Assembly (NCBI RefSeq): GCF_001484965.1
Contig: NZ_LLYY01000018.1
Span: 16,181-80,180 of the forward strand
Source of the DNA: Shouchella shacheensis
GTDB lineage: Bacteria; Bacillota; Bacilli; Bacillales; Bacillaceae_D
DNA length: 64,000 bases
Reading direction: 5' to 3'
The translations under genes were made by a program, and so were the position numbers. Positions 16,775 through 26,867 of this stretch are shown here, in pieces (the first letter of the stretch is position 1; each line of letters begins with the position of its first letter). A model generated the notes under the pieces. It saw only the letters and a list, made by a program, of their open reading frames with translations. It ran no database searches and was not told the origin of the DNA.

Positions 16775-18442
16775 TTGGCTAAACAGCAAAATGAAAAAGT
16801 GCGCGTGTTTGCTCTCGGCGGCGTTGGCGAGATCGGCAAAAACATGTACGGCATTGAAGTAGACGAAGATATCATCGTGGTAGATGCGGGACTAATGTTT
16901 CCTGACGATGACATGCTTGGCGTGGATATTGTCATCCCAGATGTGTCTTATCTGGTTGAAAATGAAGAGCGGGTAAGAGGGATTATTTTAACTCATGGGC
17001 ACGAGGACCATATCGGAGGACTTTCCTATGTTTTAAAAAAGGTCAATGTCCCCGTGTACGGAACAAAGCTGACGCTGGGATTAGTGGAAGAAAAGCTAAA
17101 AGAAGCAGGCATTCATCGACACTCGACCCTAAAAACAATTGATTCAAATTCGAGGGTGACCATTGGCTCCACCTCTGTCTCGTTTTTTCGGACAAGCCAC
17201 AGCATTCCTGACAGCGTAGGTATCTGTGTCGAGACCTCCCAGGGTGCGGTTGTTCATACCGGAGATTTTAAGTTTGACCAAACCCCTGTGGATGGCAAAC
17301 ATGCGGACATCGGTAAAATGGCAGCAACTGGCCAGCGCGGGGTTCTCTGTCTGCTTTCGGATTCAACCAATGCGGAGCGTCCTGGGGTAACGAAATCTGA
17401 GTCGGAAGTTGGACAAGGAATAAAGGATGTATTCGCTCGCACCGCGGGGCGCCTGATTGTGACATCGTTTGCATCAAATGTTCACCGTATCCAGCAAGTG
17501 ATTCAGGCCGCAGCGACGTCGAATCGCAAACTTGCCGTTGTTGGCAAGAGCATGGTGCGTGTTATCACTATTGCTTCAAAACTTGGGCACTTGAAAATGC
17601 CAAAGGACTTGCTTATTGATATGGATGAAGTGAATCGATACCGGCCGGAACAAGTGGTGATTTTAACGACTGGAAGTCAGGGAGAGCCAATGTCTGCGCT
17701 TACCCGGATGGCACGCGGGGCGCACCGTCATATCACGTTAACGAATAATGATACGGTCATCATTGCCGCGTCTGCTATCCCTGGGAATGAAAAAAGCGTT
17801 TCAGCGGTGATTGACCAACTTCACCGTATCGGTGCGGATGTCGTATACGGAAAGTCATCGGTTCACGCTTCTGGTCACGGTTCTCAGGAAGAATTAAAGC
17901 TAATGCTGAATCTTATGCGTCCGAAATTTTTCGTACCCATACATGGGGAGATTCGTATGCAGCATGCGCATCGAAAGCTCGCGCTTGACGTCGGCATAAA
18001 GAAAGAACGCATCTACATCGTTGAAAAAGGCGAGGTTGTTGAATTTACAAAAGGGCAGGCACGACGGGGAAGCAAAGTGCCTTCCGGTCATGTTTTGATT
18101 GATGGACTTGGGGTTGGTGATGTCGGAAATATTGTTCTTCGAGACAGGCGTCTGCTTTCCAAGGACGGCATTCTTGTTGTTGTCGTTACGCTGAATAAGA
18201 AGGCAGGGACGATCGTTTCTGGTCCGAACATCATCTCTCGCGGATTTGTGTACGTACGTGAATCAGAAGAGTTGCTCGAGAAATCCAACGAGCTTGTTTC
18301 CTCGATTCTCTACAAATGCATGAATGAAAACGTCAACGAATGGTCATCGCTAAAAAGCAATATTCGTGAAGGCTTAAGTCGTTTCTTGTTTGAAAAAACA
18401 AAGCGTCGTCCGATGATCTTACCAATCATTATGGAAGTCTAA
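16775..18442 (+). CDS. rnjB: Ribonuclease J (RNase J2 position)
   Basis: The gene encodes a 555-residue metallo-beta-lactamase/beta-CASP ribonuclease combining 5'-3' exo- and endonuclease activity in its family. HGHEDH at residues 74-79 is the complete zinc motif, GDFKFD and the SDSTNAERPG segment belong to the same site, and the beta-CASP part carries FASNVHRIQQV. The C-terminal domain extends from about 450. The location between dapA and tepA is that of B. subtilis rnjB (RNase J2), whose own motif is, to my recollection, degenerate; this copy looks catalytically complete. The start is TTG behind an AGGAGGATG site. Confidence 0.93.
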   Translation: MAKQQNEKVRVFALGGVGEIGKNMYGIEVDEDIIVVDAGLMFPDDDMLGVDIVIPDVSYLVENEERVRGIILTHGHEDHIGGLSYVLKKVNVPVYGTKLTLGLVEEKLKEAGIHRHSTLKTIDSNSRVTIGSTSVSFFRTSHSIPDSVGICVETSQGAVVHTGDFKFDQTPVDGKHADIGKMAATGQRGVLCLLSDSTNAERPGVTKSESEVGQGIKDVFARTAGRLIVTSFASNVHRIQQVIQAAATSNRKLAVVGKSMVRVITIASKLGHLKMPKDLLIDMDEVNRYRPEQVVILTTGSQGEPMSALTRMARGAHRHITLTNNDTVIIAASAIPGNEKSVSAVIDQLHRIGADVVYGKSSVHASGHGSQEELKLMLNLMRPKFFVPIHGEIRMQHAHRKLALDVGIKKERIYIVEKGEVVEFTKGQARRGSKVPSGHVLIDGLGVGDVGNIVLRDRRLLSKDGILVVVVTLNKKAGTIVSGPNIISRGFVYVRESEELLEKSNELVSSILYKCMNENVNEWSSLKSNIREGLSRFLFEKTKRRPMILPIIMEV

Positions 18443-18481
18443 AGAGAAAGCAGAGCTCCGAGAGGGTTCTGCTTTTTCTCT
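18443..18481 (+). terminator. Intrinsic terminator of rnjB
   Basis: AGAGAAAGCAGA (18443-18454) pairs with TCTGCTTTTTCTCT (18468-18481). The stem contains its own T-rich 3' arm. Confidence 0.85.
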
Positions 18482-18485
18482 AACT

Positions 18486-18550
18486 CTTCGGTTAGTAGCT
18501 TCGAGATTTCTATTATCGGGTCGCTCCTGAGCGACCCGCCTGCGCTTTTC
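18486..18550 (+). repeat. Palindromic intergenic repeat, copy R9 (internally deleted)
   Basis: The left part GTTAGTAGCTTCGAGATTTC and right part CTCCTGAGCGACCCGCCTGC with tail GCTTTTC match type A, but the centre is missing, leaving about 65 bases. GGGTCGCT and AGCGACCC form a new perfect 8-bp stem. Confidence 0.75.
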
Positions 18551-18659
18551 GGTAATGACCCCGGCGGAAAGTGGGTTTCGGTTTTGTGGGGAACTCTTCA
18601 GAATGACAGACCCTTCTCTTGTTCATACTACGAATAGAAAAATGGAGGAGTGTGTTGAG

Positions 18660-19439
18660 ATGAGTAACGATATGAATAACAATATGAATCAAGACCCACA
18701 AGCACCGCAAACGCCACAAGCACCACAGCAAGAACCGAAGCCTGCAGATGATCCCAAGAATTCTCTAGTTGAAAAAATTCAGCAATTAGGGGAGACGTCC
18801 GTGCCCGACATGGCGGCATCTAATATTCATTGTATGACGGTGGTCGGCCAGATTGAAGGTCATATGCAGCTACCACCACAAAATAAAACGACGAAGTATG
18901 AGCATTTAATCCCGCAGCTTGTTGCGGTTGAGCAGAATCAAAAAATCGAAGGTCTGTTAATCATCCTAAATACGGTGGGTGGGGACGTGGAGGCTGGGCT
19001 TGCGATTTCTGAGATGATCGCCTCTATTTCAAAGCCAACGGTCACGCTCGTCCTTGGTGGCGGGCATTCGATCGGGGTCCCGATTGCGACGGCAGCTGAC
19101 TATTCATTTATCGCTGAGACGGCAACGATGACGATTCATCCCGTCCGCTTAACAGGACTTGTGATTGGTGTCCCACAAACATTTGAGTACCTCGATAAGA
19201 TGCAAGACCGAGTGGTTAACTTTGTCACTGCTCACTCAGAGATTACGGAGGAGAAGTTCAAAGATCTGATGCTCTCTAAAGGCAATTTAACGAGGGATAT
19301 TGGGACGAATGTGATTGGCACAGACGCTGTAGAATATGGATTGATTAATGAGGTTGGCGGGGTCGGCCAAGCGATTATGAAGCTTAACCAGCTCATAGAG
19401 GAGAGTAAGAATCAGACTCAAGGAGAGGTCATCCAATGA
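18660..19439 (+). CDS. tepA: ClpP-like protease TepA (YmfB)
   Basis: This ClpP-fold serine protease family member is cytoplasmic and was named translocation-enhancing protein in B. subtilis. After a disordered Asn/Gln/Pro-rich N-terminus (1-35), the ClpP fold runs from about 55 to 245. The probable nucleophile is Ser137 in [10 protein letters not shown] and a candidate histidine is His160 in TMTIHPVRL. The ATG at 18660 gives 259 residues and follows GGAGGAG by about 9 bases; longer readings extend into repeat R9. The stop overlaps the ATG of ylzJ (ATGA). Confidence 0.93.
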   Translation: MSNDMNNNMNQDPQAPQTPQAPQQEPKPADDPKNSLVEKIQQLGETSVPDMAASNIHCMTVVGQIEGHMQLPPQNKTTKYEHLIPQLVAVEQNQKIEGLLIILNTVGGDVEAGLAISEMIASISKPTVTLVLGGGHSIGVPIATAADYSFIAETATMTIHPVRLTGLVIGVPQTFEYLDKMQDRVVNFVTAHSEITEEKFKDLMLSKGNLTRDIGTNVIGTDAVEYGLINEVGGVGQAIMKLNQLIEESKNQTQGEVIQ

Positions 19440-19660
19440 TTCTTTACACCTTGATGCCGACCGAGCAAATTTTCCCTGAAGAAGAAAACGTATTTGAATC
19501 GCAAAAAGTGATGGATTGTGAAGGGGGTCAGCTTGTGGTCGAACAAGTGAATGGAGGAGACTTTCGTGTTGTTCGTCTTATCAGCAGCGATCCAAACCAA
19601 TTCTTGAATCCTTCCTATGCGCCAGGGACCATTATACAAGCAAAGCCAACACTTTTGTAA
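19436..19660 (+). CDS. ylzJ: YlzJ-like protein
   Basis: A 74-residue protein ([38 protein letters not shown]...) of the YlzJ family found only next to tepA and spoIIIE in Bacillaceae. Its start overlaps the tepA stop by four bases. No domain with a known activity is visible; the acidic patches and short beta-strand pattern suggest a small folded partner protein. Function unknown. Confidence 0.85.
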   Translation: MILYTLMPTEQIFPEEENVFESQKVMDCEGGQLVVEQVNGGDFRVVRLISSDPNQFLNPSYAPGTIIQAKPTLL

Positions 19661-19687
19661 AATCAGGTTTTTGATGCCCTTGATCTG

Positions 19688-19696
19688 TGATATACT
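19688..19696 (+). promoter_or_regulatory. Extended -10 promoter upstream of spoIIIE
   Basis: TGATATACT is a complete extended -10 (TG, one base, TATACT). The -35 region is poor. The start would be near 19703, about 85 nt before spoIIIE. Confidence 0.55.
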
Positions 19697-19787
19697 TTTA
19701 AGTAACTGCCTGAATCAATCAGCCATGTCGCTGCTTGCTTCAGGTCCTTATTAAAAGATCGCATGTTTTTATCTAGAGGGTGAAAGA

Positions 19788-22136
19788 ATGGCAAAACGTA
19801 AGAAAAGAAGAAAGGGTCAATGGAAAGCGCAGCTCACTTTTGAACTCATCGGGCTGGGTTTACTCGTTATTGCTGTTGTCACACTCGCAAGGCTCGGAAG
19901 TGTCGGGGAAACCTTTGTCCGGCTATTCCGTTTTTTTCTTGGGGAATGGTTTGTTTTTCTTGCTTTTGGCTTGTTTGTAGCAGCCGTTTACATCATGCTT
20001 AAGCGAAAACAGCCTCCGCTTTGGTCGAGACGGATGTCTGGCGTTTATACATTCGTTTTGTCCATTGCTATTATGGCACATGCCAATTTATTTCAAGAGA
20101 TAGGTGGAGAGGAAGGGTTCAGCGATCAGTCCGTGCTTAGAAATACGTGGACGCTCTTCTGGTCAGAAATGACCGGGAGCGAAACGGGCGATCTTGGCGG
20201 CGGTATGGTCGGAGCACTTGGCTATGCAGTGAGCCATTTTTTGTTTGCCACGGTCGGTACATATTTTTTCTGCTTTGTTCTCATGATTATCGGGGGAATT
20301 CTCATCACCGGGCGTTCGCTTTCTGATTTGCTTGGAAAGCTTTTCAGACAAACATACTTGCTCCTCGCCGATACGCTCGCTGGTCTTGGGGTTGAGTTCA
20401 AGAGTTGGCGCTCCTCGGCACGTGAGAAAATGAAGGAAGAACGAGAAGCGAGAGAAGAGCGAAAACGTAAAAAAGAGGAAAAGCAAGATACGCCAGAGCT
20501 AGAAAAACCCCCTGCTGAGGCTGAGGACAAGCATCTTGAGCCAGAAATTGTCGATTTTACACAGAATATCTCAGCCCCAACTAAGGAGGAGCCGGTTCCT
20601 CCTAAGACAGTGGAAAAACAAGAAGACGGGAATGAGCAACAAGCATTGAACACTTCGTCTAGTGACGCGCTTTCAGAAGGTTTAGTGACTGCACAAGAAA
20701 CGGTCGAGTCCTATACACTGCCGAACATGGAGTTATTGATGTCTCCGGACAAGCCTGATCAAAAGCAGGAAAAGCAGCAGCTGACTTCCAACGCGAGAAA
20801 GCTTGAAAAAACGCTTGAAAGTTTTGGTGTGAAAGTTCGCGTAACGAAAGTTCATTTAGGGCCAGCAGTAACGAAGTATGAGGTGAATCCGAACGTTGGC
20901 GTCAAGGTAAGCAAAATTGTTAATTTGGCTGATGACTTAGCGCTTGCACTTGCGGCCAAGGACATTCGAATTGAGGCGCCGATCCCCGGGAAATCCGCTG
21001 TGGGCATTGAAGTGCCGAATCAAGAAGTAGCCATTGTGTCACTGAGAGAGGTCTTGGAAGCATCAACAACAAGGGGAGAAGAAGTGCTTGCGGTTAGTCT
21101 CGGCCGCGATATTTCCGGTGAACCAGTGCTTGCACCGCTTAATAAAATGCCCCACCTCCTCGTAGCCGGAGCAACGGGAAGTGGGAAAAGTGTCTGTATC
21201 AACGGAATTATAACAAGCATCTTAATGAAAGCGAAGCCTCATGAAGTTAAGCTGATGATGATTGACCCAAAAATGGTTGAACTGAATGTCTACAATGGTG
21301 TGCCTCACTTGTTGACCCCCGTTGTTACAGAACCTAAAAAGGCTTCTCAGGCGTTGAAAAAAGTAGTTGCTGAAATGGAACGGCGCTACGATTTATTTTC
21401 GCACACGGGTACGCGTAACATCGAAGGGTACAATGAGTTGATTAAGCGCCGAAACGAGGAGGAAGAAGAAAAGCAACCGACCCTGCCTTACATTGTTGTT
21501 ATCGTGGATGAGCTTGCGGACTTGATGATGGTCGCTTCTGGAGACGTTGAAGATTCGATTGCTCGTCTCGCCCAAATGGCGCGTGCCGCGGGGATTCATA
21601 TGATTATTGCAACTCAGCGTCCGTCCGTAGACGTGATCACGGGGGTCATTAAGGCCAATATTCCGTCGCGGATTGCGTTCGGGGTGTCTTCGCAGACGGA
21701 TTCCAGAACCATTCTTGATTCTGGAGGAGCAGAGAAACTTCTCGGCCGCGGGGACATGCTCTACTTGCCGATGGGGGCTACAAAGCCAACGCGTGTGCAA
21801 GGAGCCTTTCTGTCTGACAATGAGGTCGAACGAGTGGTTCAGTTCGTCGTCTCTCAGCAAAAGGCTCAATACGCCGAAGAGATGACGCCTACGGCTGAGC
21901 AAACCTCGCATGAAAAGGCGGCTGATGAGCTTTATCAGGAGGCGGTGGATCTCGTTGTTGATATGGGAACTGCTTCGGTCTCGATGATCCAACGTCGTTT
22001 TCGAGTGGGCTACACCCGAGCAGCACGATTGATTGACGAAATGGAAGTAAGAGGGATTGTCGGACCTTATGAAGGAAGTAAGCCCCGCGAGGTGTTAGTG
22101 ACGAAGAACGTTGAAGAAGAAGCATCTTCCTCCTAG
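19788..22136 (+). CDS. spoIIIE: DNA translocase SpoIIIE/FtsK
   Basis: SpoIIIE pumps DNA across the division or sporulation septum. The 782-residue protein has four membrane segments in residues about 18-40, 48-68, 80-100 and 140-175, then an acidic, low-complexity linker (about 205-325). The motor starts with the alpha and beta parts and Walker [15 protein letters not shown] (about 463-476), followed by Walker [13 protein letters not shown]. The C-terminal gamma domain is the winged helix that reads orientation sequences ([20 protein letters not shown]). The ATG follows GAGGGTGAAAG. It precedes ymfC as in B. subtilis. Confidence 0.97.
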   Translation: MAKRKKRRKGQWKAQLTFELIGLGLLVIAVVTLARLGSVGETFVRLFRFFLGEWFVFLAFGLFVAAVYIMLKRKQPPLWSRRMSGVYTFVLSIAIMAHANLFQEIGGEEGFSDQSVLRNTWTLFWSEMTGSETGDLGGGMVGALGYAVSHFLFATVGTYFFCFVLMIIGGILITGRSLSDLLGKLFRQTYLLLADTLAGLGVEFKSWRSSAREKMKEEREAREERKRKKEEKQDTPELEKPPAEAEDKHLEPEIVDFTQNISAPTKEEPVPPKTVEKQEDGNEQQALNTSSSDALSEGLVTAQETVESYTLPNMELLMSPDKPDQKQEKQQLTSNARKLEKTLESFGVKVRVTKVHLGPAVTKYEVNPNVGVKVSKIVNLADDLALALAAKDIRIEAPIPGKSAVGIEVPNQEVAIVSLREVLEASTTRGEEVLAVSLGRDISGEPVLAPLNKMPHLLVAGATGSGKSVCINGIITSILMKAKPHEVKLMMIDPKMVELNVYNGVPHLLTPVVTEPKKASQALKKVVAEMERRYDLFSHTGTRNIEGYNELIKRRNEEEEEKQPTLPYIVVIVDELADLMMVASGDVEDSIARLAQMARAAGIHMIIATQRPSVDVITGVIKANIPSRIAFGVSSQTDSRTILDSGGAEKLLGRGDMLYLPMGATKPTRVQGAFLSDNEVERVVQFVVSQQKAQYAEEMTPTAEQTSHEKAADELYQEAVDLVVDMGTASVSMIQRRFRVGYTRAARLIDEMEVRGIVGPYEGSKPREVLVTKNVEEEASSS

Positions 22137-22254
22137 GTCCGAGATGCGAGCGCCCTTCCTGTTTGCCTGCTAGCGTGAGAGTAACTCGGGAAAGGACGGG
22201 TTTACCCGGCGTCCCACAAAAAGAGAGAAAAAGAATGAAAGAGACTAAGAAGGG

Positions 22255-22980
22255 ATGGAGACTGTGATAAAGGCTGATCATCGACCGCTCTATTTGCAAG
22301 TCATCGACAAACTCAAAGCGGATATTGAGTCGTTTGAGGAAGGTCAGAAGCTGCCATCAGAATTTGAGCTGTCCAAGCAGCTTGGTGTAAGCAGAGCGAC
22401 ATTGAGGGAGGCACTCCGTTTGCTTGAAGAAGACGGACTGGTAGTCCGGCGTCACGGTGTCGGAACGTTTGTTCACTCAAAGCCGCTCTTTTCTGCGGGC
22501 ATTGAGGAACTGCATAGCGTGACGGACATGATCGCGAACGCTCATATGAAACCAGGGACGATTTTTCTTTCTTCCTCTTTGCATGAGGCGAGCGAAGAGG
22601 ATCGGTCCCGATTTAACCGGCCGTACATGGACGCTGTCATGAACATCGAGCGTGTGCGCACGGCGGATGGCATGCCCGTTGTCTACTGTATGGATATTAT
22701 CCCAAAAGAACTCCTTGGCAATCATTCTATTCATGAAACCAAATCGATTTTTCGCTTTTTACAGGAAGCGGGCAAATGGATCGACTATGCGATCACGTAT
22801 ATCGAACCAATCGGCTACCATGAGCATATTTCAGAGTTGTTAGAGTGCAATGCAGAAACCTCCTTGCTGCTTTTAAAACAAACGCACTACGATGTTAACG
22901 ATGAACCCGTTCTTTACTCACTGAACTATTTTCGTGCAGATAAATTTAAGTTTCACGTTGTTAGACGAAGAGATATGTAG
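22255..22980 (+). CDS. ymfC: GntR/HutC-family transcriptional regulator (YmfC)
   Basis: The 241-residue protein has an N-terminal winged helix-turn-helix ([48 protein letters not shown]) and a C-terminal UTRA ligand-binding domain of the HutC subfamily (about 90-235). The effector and targets are not known. The ATG at 22255 is used; a GTG at 22264 with GGATGGAG ahead is an alternative start nine bases in. The gene follows spoIIIE, and a terminator separates it from ymfF. Confidence 0.88.
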   Translation: METVIKADHRPLYLQVIDKLKADIESFEEGQKLPSEFELSKQLGVSRATLREALRLLEEDGLVVRRHGVGTFVHSKPLFSAGIEELHSVTDMIANAHMKPGTIFLSSSLHEASEEDRSRFNRPYMDAVMNIERVRTADGMPVVYCMDIIPKELLGNHSIHETKSIFRFLQEAGKWIDYAITYIEPIGYHEHISELLECNAETSLLLLKQTHYDVNDEPVLYSLNYFRADKFKFHVVRRRDM

Positions 22981-22987
22981 CAAAAAT

Positions 22988-23012
22988 GCCGTCCAAAAAA
23001 GGGCGGTTTTTT
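22988..23012 (+). terminator. Intrinsic terminator of ymfC
   Basis: CCGTCC (22989-22994) and GGGCGG (23001-23006) form the stem around AAAAAA; six T residues follow. Confidence 0.85.
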
Positions 23013-23042
23013 AGCGAAGTAAGCATGAGGACTGCCTCAAAA

Positions 23043-23051
23043 TGGTACAAT
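23043..23051 (+). promoter_or_regulatory. Extended -10 promoter of the ymfFHI operon
   Basis: TGGTACAAT matches an extended -10 (TG-G-TACAAT). No good -35 lies 17 bases upstream. The start would be near 23058, about 23 nt before the ymfF ATG. Confidence 0.5.
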
Positions 23052-23080
23052 AAACAAATCATGACGAAGGATGTGGGCAA

Positions 23081-24364
23081 ATGGCTGAAATGAAAGCGAA
23101 GACAATGGAGCTAAACGGTGTGAATGTGCATATGTGGAAGACCGATAAGTTTAAGACCATTACGTGCTTGCTGATGGCAAAGGCGCCACTGAGCGAAGAG
23201 ACGGTAACAGAGCGAGCGCTGCTTCCGCATATTTTGCAAGGAGGGACAAAAGCCTATCCGAACCGAAAGGCGCTGCGTCAGAAGCTTGATGACATGTATG
23301 GAGCGCTGCTGACGGCGGATGTACAAAAAAAAGGAGAACAGCACGTCCTTACGTTCCGCGTCGATGTTCCTGCCGAACGGTTTTTAAAGGATCGAACGCC
23401 ATTGTTTAAAGAGGGGTTAGCACTTCTACATAACGTCGTCACGTCTCCAAAGCTTGAAGGAGAGGCATTTGTGAGAGCCATTGTCGATCAGGAGAAGCGC
23501 TCGCACGGTCAGCGAATTCAGTCCGTCTATGATGATAAAATGCGCTATGCGAATGTACGCATTACCGAAGAAATGTTCAAAGAGGAAGCGTATCGCCTTC
23601 CAGCGTATGGGAAGAAAGAGGACCTTGACACGATGAACGGGGGCACGCTATACCGAACCTACAAAGACATGCTCGAGCATGATCGTTTTGACTTGTACAT
23701 TATCGGTTCGTTTGAAGAAGAGCAGGCGCAAGCTTATATCGAAGAACTTTTTACCGAGTCGCGTAAGCCCCGTCATGACGAACCGGCAGTGGCAAAAAGT
23801 CCGTCAGTGAACGAGGTGCGTTTCGTTCAAGATGTGCAGGAGGTAAAGCAGGGCAAGCTGCATATGGGCTTTCGCACCCATACAGCGTTTAATGATGCGG
23901 ATTATGAAGCGCTGCAAGTCGCCAACGGGATTTTTGGCGGGTTCCCTTCTTCAAAACTGTTTATGAACGTACGGGAAAAAGAGAGCCTTGCCTATTATGC
24001 AGCGTCACGCCTCGAAAGCCATAAGGGCATTATGATGGTCATGTCAGGCATCGAATTTGAAAAATACGACCGCGCTGTAGAAATTATTAAAGAGCAGGTT
24101 AAAGCGGTGCAGACGGGAGACTTTACCGAGGAGCAGCTTGAGCAAACCAAAGCGATGCTGACCAATCAACTGCTAGAATCCGTGGACACACCCCGCGGGT
24201 TTGCCGAGCTTTCCTACCACGAAATTGTCGCGGACCGTCTACACAGCATCGGAGATCGAATAGAAAGCATACAGGCGGTCACAAAAGACGATGTGATCCG
24301 TGCAGCAAACAATTGGGAGCTTGACACGATTTATTTCTTAACAGGGGAAGGGGAAGAGGCATGA
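23081..24364 (+). CDS. ymfF: M16-family peptidase-like protein YmfF (lacks zinc motif)
   Basis: A 427-residue M16-like protein with two halves. At the place where active members have HxxEH the sequence reads LLPHILQGGT, so the zinc-binding motif is absent and the protein is probably non-catalytic. Its partner YmfH, which has the motif, is encoded directly downstream with an ATGA overlap, so the two probably form a heterodimer as in other two-chain M16 peptidases. The YYAASRLESHKG region corresponds to the R/Y substrate-binding half. The ATG at 23081 lies close behind an extended -10 promoter, with a poor ribosome-binding site. Confidence 0.9.
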   Translation: MAEMKAKTMELNGVNVHMWKTDKFKTITCLLMAKAPLSEETVTERALLPHILQGGTKAYPNRKALRQKLDDMYGALLTADVQKKGEQHVLTFRVDVPAERFLKDRTPLFKEGLALLHNVVTSPKLEGEAFVRAIVDQEKRSHGQRIQSVYDDKMRYANVRITEEMFKEEAYRLPAYGKKEDLDTMNGGTLYRTYKDMLEHDRFDLYIIGSFEEEQAQAYIEELFTESRKPRHDEPAVAKSPSVNEVRFVQDVQEVKQGKLHMGFRTHTAFNDADYEALQVANGIFGGFPSSKLFMNVREKESLAYYAASRLESHKGIMMVMSGIEFEKYDRAVEIIKEQVKAVQTGDFTEEQLEQTKAMLTNQLLESVDTPRGFAELSYHEIVADRLHSIGDRIESIQAVTKDDVIRAANNWELDTIYFLTGEGEEA

Positions 24365-25647
24365 AACCATTACACTTTGAGCAGCTGGAAGAGACGCTTT
24401 ATTACGAGCAGATGGATAACGGGCTTGACGTTTATATTTTACCGAAGAAAGGATTCCATAAGACATTCGCCACGTTTACAACAAAATTCGGCTCGGTCGA
24501 TAATCATTTTGTACCGTTGAAAGAAAGTGAGGCTGTCCAAATTCCTGATGGCGTGGCTCATTTTCTTGAACACAAGATGTTTGAAAGTGAAGAGGGTGAT
24601 GTGTTTCATACATTTGGCAAGCAAGGAGCGTCGGCCAATGCGTTTACAAGCTTCACCCGGACCGCCTACTTGTTTTCTGCGACCACCAATGTTGATCAAA
24701 ATGTAGAAACGCTGCTTGATTTTGTGCAGCACCCGTATTTTACGGATGAGACAGTAGAAAAAGAAAAAGGAATCATCAGTCAAGAGATCACAATGTACGA
24801 TGATAACCCTGACTGGCGCGCCTACTTTGGGACGATTGACAATATGTATAACGAGCACCCGGTAAAAGTCGATATTGCGGGCACGATCCCATCCATTACC
24901 GAAATTACAAAAGAAGACCTATACACGTGTTATGAAACGTTCTACCATCCAAACAACATGCTTCTCTTTATCGTTGGAGCGGTTGATCAAGAAGCGGTGA
25001 TGAAGCTCGTGCGTGACAATCAAGCGGCCAAAACATTTGCAGAGCCGGAAACGATTGATCGTCGCGTGGAAGCAGAGGGAAGTGGTGTTGCCACGAAGCG
25101 TAAAGTCCTTCAAATGCCCGTACAAACACCGAAATGCTTTGTTGGCTTTAAGGAAAAAGACCCCACACGGCAGGGGGATGAGCTTCTTAGGCATGAGCTG
25201 TCTGTGAACGTTCTTTTGGAGTTGATGTTCGGACAGAGCTCAAAAGCCTATGAAGAGCTTTACGAAGCCGGTTATATTGATGACTCGTTTTCCTTTGATT
25301 ACTCCGCAGAAGAAGGATTTGGTTTTAGCGTAATCGGTGGCGACTGCAATCACCCAGATGAATTGGCAAAGGCCATAGGCAAGACCATTGAAACGTTTAA
25401 GAGCCAGAAGCTGTCTGAGAAAGACACGGAGCGGGTCGTGAAGAAGAAAATCGGTAGTTTCCTGCGGTCACTTAATTCTCCTGAATTCATCGCCAACGAA
25501 TTCACACGCTACCGCTTTAACGGCATGAATTTGTTTGATGTTGTGCCTGTGCTTGAAACGCTGAAGGCGGGGGATTTAGAGGATGTGTTAGGGACTCATT
25601 TCACTGATGATCACAAAACCATCTGCCTTGTAAAGGACAAAAGCTAA
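24361..25647 (+). CDS. ymfH: M16-family zinc peptidase YmfH
   Basis: The 428-residue active-type M16 peptidase carries HFLEH at residues 67-71 and the more distant glutamate in the ETLLDFVQHPYF..EKEKGIISQEI helix. It is the likely catalytic subunit with YmfF. The ATG overlaps the ymfF stop by four bases, and ymfI starts immediately after its own stop, so the three genes are one operon. The substrate is unknown. Confidence 0.93.
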   Translation: MKPLHFEQLEETLYYEQMDNGLDVYILPKKGFHKTFATFTTKFGSVDNHFVPLKESEAVQIPDGVAHFLEHKMFESEEGDVFHTFGKQGASANAFTSFTRTAYLFSATTNVDQNVETLLDFVQHPYFTDETVEKEKGIISQEITMYDDNPDWRAYFGTIDNMYNEHPVKVDIAGTIPSITEITKEDLYTCYETFYHPNNMLLFIVGAVDQEAVMKLVRDNQAAKTFAEPETIDRRVEAEGSGVATKRKVLQMPVQTPKCFVGFKEKDPTRQGDELLRHELSVNVLLELMFGQSSKAYEELYEAGYIDDSFSFDYSAEEGFGFSVIGGDCNHPDELAKAIGKTIETFKSQKLSEKDTERVVKKKIGSFLRSLNSPEFIANEFTRYRFNGMNLFDVVPVLETLKAGDLEDVLGTHFTDDHKTICLVKDKS

Positions 25648-26367
25648 GTGCATGTCCTAGTTACAGGAGCTTCAGGCAGCATCGGCGTGGCGATTGTTGA
25701 AAAATTGGCAGGGGCAGCGACCAAGCTTTCTCTGCATTATGGGAAAAATGAAGCAAAGGCGAGGAGTCTGGGGGTCTCGTGTGAGGAAGCGGGTAGTCAG
25801 GTGACGCTCATCCAGGCGGACTTAACAACGTTTGCCGGGGCGGATAAGTTGCTGGAGGGCTTAACAACACCGGTGGATGTGATCATTCACAACGCGGGTG
25901 TTCAAGCGGTGCATTTGCTTCAGGACGTCTCCGATGAACAGCTACAACGGCTGATGACGATCCATCTTCTCAACCCCATTCGCATCACTCGTTCCTTGCT
26001 GCCAGAGATGATTTACAAAAAAGCGGGTTCGATCGTGTTCGTCTCCTCGATATGGGGGCTGGCGGGCGCCTCGTGTGAGAGCATCTATGCCTCGGCAAAG
26101 GGCGGCGTCAATGCGTTTATGAAAAGTGTGGCGAAGGAGTGCGCGCCGAGTGGCATCCGTGCCAATGCTGTAGCCCCTGGTGCGATTGCTGGTGCGATGA
26201 TGGAGACATACGACACCGCTGAGATACAGGAGATGGCCGACGACATTCCGGCAGGTCGTCTTGGCGTGCCAGGCGAAGTGGCCGAAGCGGTTTACTTTCT
26301 CGCCAGTGCGCAAGCGTCCTACGTCAATGGTCAAGTACTGTCCGTCAACGGGGCTTGGCACTGCTAA
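25648..26367 (+). CDS. ymfI: Short-chain dehydrogenase YmfI
   Basis: A 239-residue SDR oxidoreductase similar to FabG. TGASGSIG (residues 6-13) is the nucleotide-binding glycine motif, NAG at 82-84, the catalytic serine at 133/134, and YASAK (Tyr147, Lys151) the catalytic pair. The GTG start directly follows the ymfH stop without a gap. Specific substrate is not deducible; the position matches B. subtilis ymfI. Confidence 0.9.
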   Translation: MHVLVTGASGSIGVAIVEKLAGAATKLSLHYGKNEAKARSLGVSCEEAGSQVTLIQADLTTFAGADKLLEGLTTPVDVIIHNAGVQAVHLLQDVSDEQLQRLMTIHLLNPIRITRSLLPEMIYKKAGSIVFVSSIWGLAGASCESIYASAKGGVNAFMKSVAKECAPSGIRANAVAPGAIAGAMMETYDTAEIQEMADDIPAGRLGVPGEVAEAVYFLASAQASYVNGQVLSVNGAWHC

Positions 26368-26374
26368 AAAAGAT

Positions 26375-26403
26375 GCATAAAAGGAAGAGTGCGGCACATA
26401 CTA
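26375..26403 (+). promoter_or_regulatory. Candidate sigma-G promoter of ymfJ
   Basis: GCATA (26375-26379) and CATACTA (26397-26403) are separated by 17 bases, matching the forespore sigma-G pattern. It would give ymfJ a late forespore promoter. Confidence 0.55.
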
Positions 26404-26440
26404 AGCCTGAATCTTTTTTAAACTACGAGGAGGGATTCAG

Positions 26441-26689
26441 ATGTCAGTACTCGACAATTGGGATCATTGGAAAGAATTTTTAGGAGATCGTCTTGATCAA
26501 GCGAAGAACGAAGGCATGAACGATGGTCTTGTATCCGACGTGGCTTATCAAGTTGGGGAATACTTAGCTGAACAAGTCGAGCCTAAGAACGAGCAAGAAA
26601 GAGTGTTGGCTGAATTGTGGCGCGTGGCTGATGAAAAAGAGCAGCATGCCATTGCTACGATGATGGTTAAGCTTGTCGATCACAAGTAA
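26441..26689 (+). CDS. ymfJ: YmfJ, DUF3243 family protein
   Basis: An 82-residue acidic protein (MSVLDNWDHWKEFLGDRLDQAKNEGMND...) of the DUF3243 family, predicted to be helical. It has its own candidate sigma-G promoter and a strong terminator, so it is a single-gene unit. The ATG follows GAGGAGGGATTC. Function is unknown; expression in the forespore is suggested by the promoter. Confidence 0.88.
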   Translation: MSVLDNWDHWKEFLGDRLDQAKNEGMNDGLVSDVAYQVGEYLAEQVEPKNEQERVLAELWRVADEKEQHAIATMMVKLVDHK

Positions 26690-26697
26690 GTGCAACG

Positions 26698-26727
26698 AAC
26701 GCCGCAAAGACCTTTGCGGCGTTTTTT
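26698..26727 (+). terminator. Intrinsic terminator of ymfJ
   Basis: AACGCCGCAAAG (26698-26709) and CTTTGCGGCGTT (26712-26723) form a perfect 12-bp stem, with T residues continuing. Confidence 0.95.
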
Positions 26728-26867
26728 GCATGAGTAAATGAAATCTTAGATAATTTTATTCTTCTTCGCACATAAAAATCCTTTCATTTAAGGATGAAAT
26801 CCATTATCATAAAACCATATAGATTAGCTGATTTTGTCATTTTTATTTGGAGAAAGGGCGTGGCACG

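Noticed and set aside
16574..16789. 71-codon minus-strand frame upstream of rnjB
   Set aside because: It starts inside rnjB and runs through the T-rich leader hairpins; no similarity or start signal.
21393..21992. 199-codon minus-strand frame inside spoIIIE
   Set aside because: It lies fully within a strongly conserved gene and encodes no recognisable domain; the SpoIIIE motor motifs are in the plus frame.
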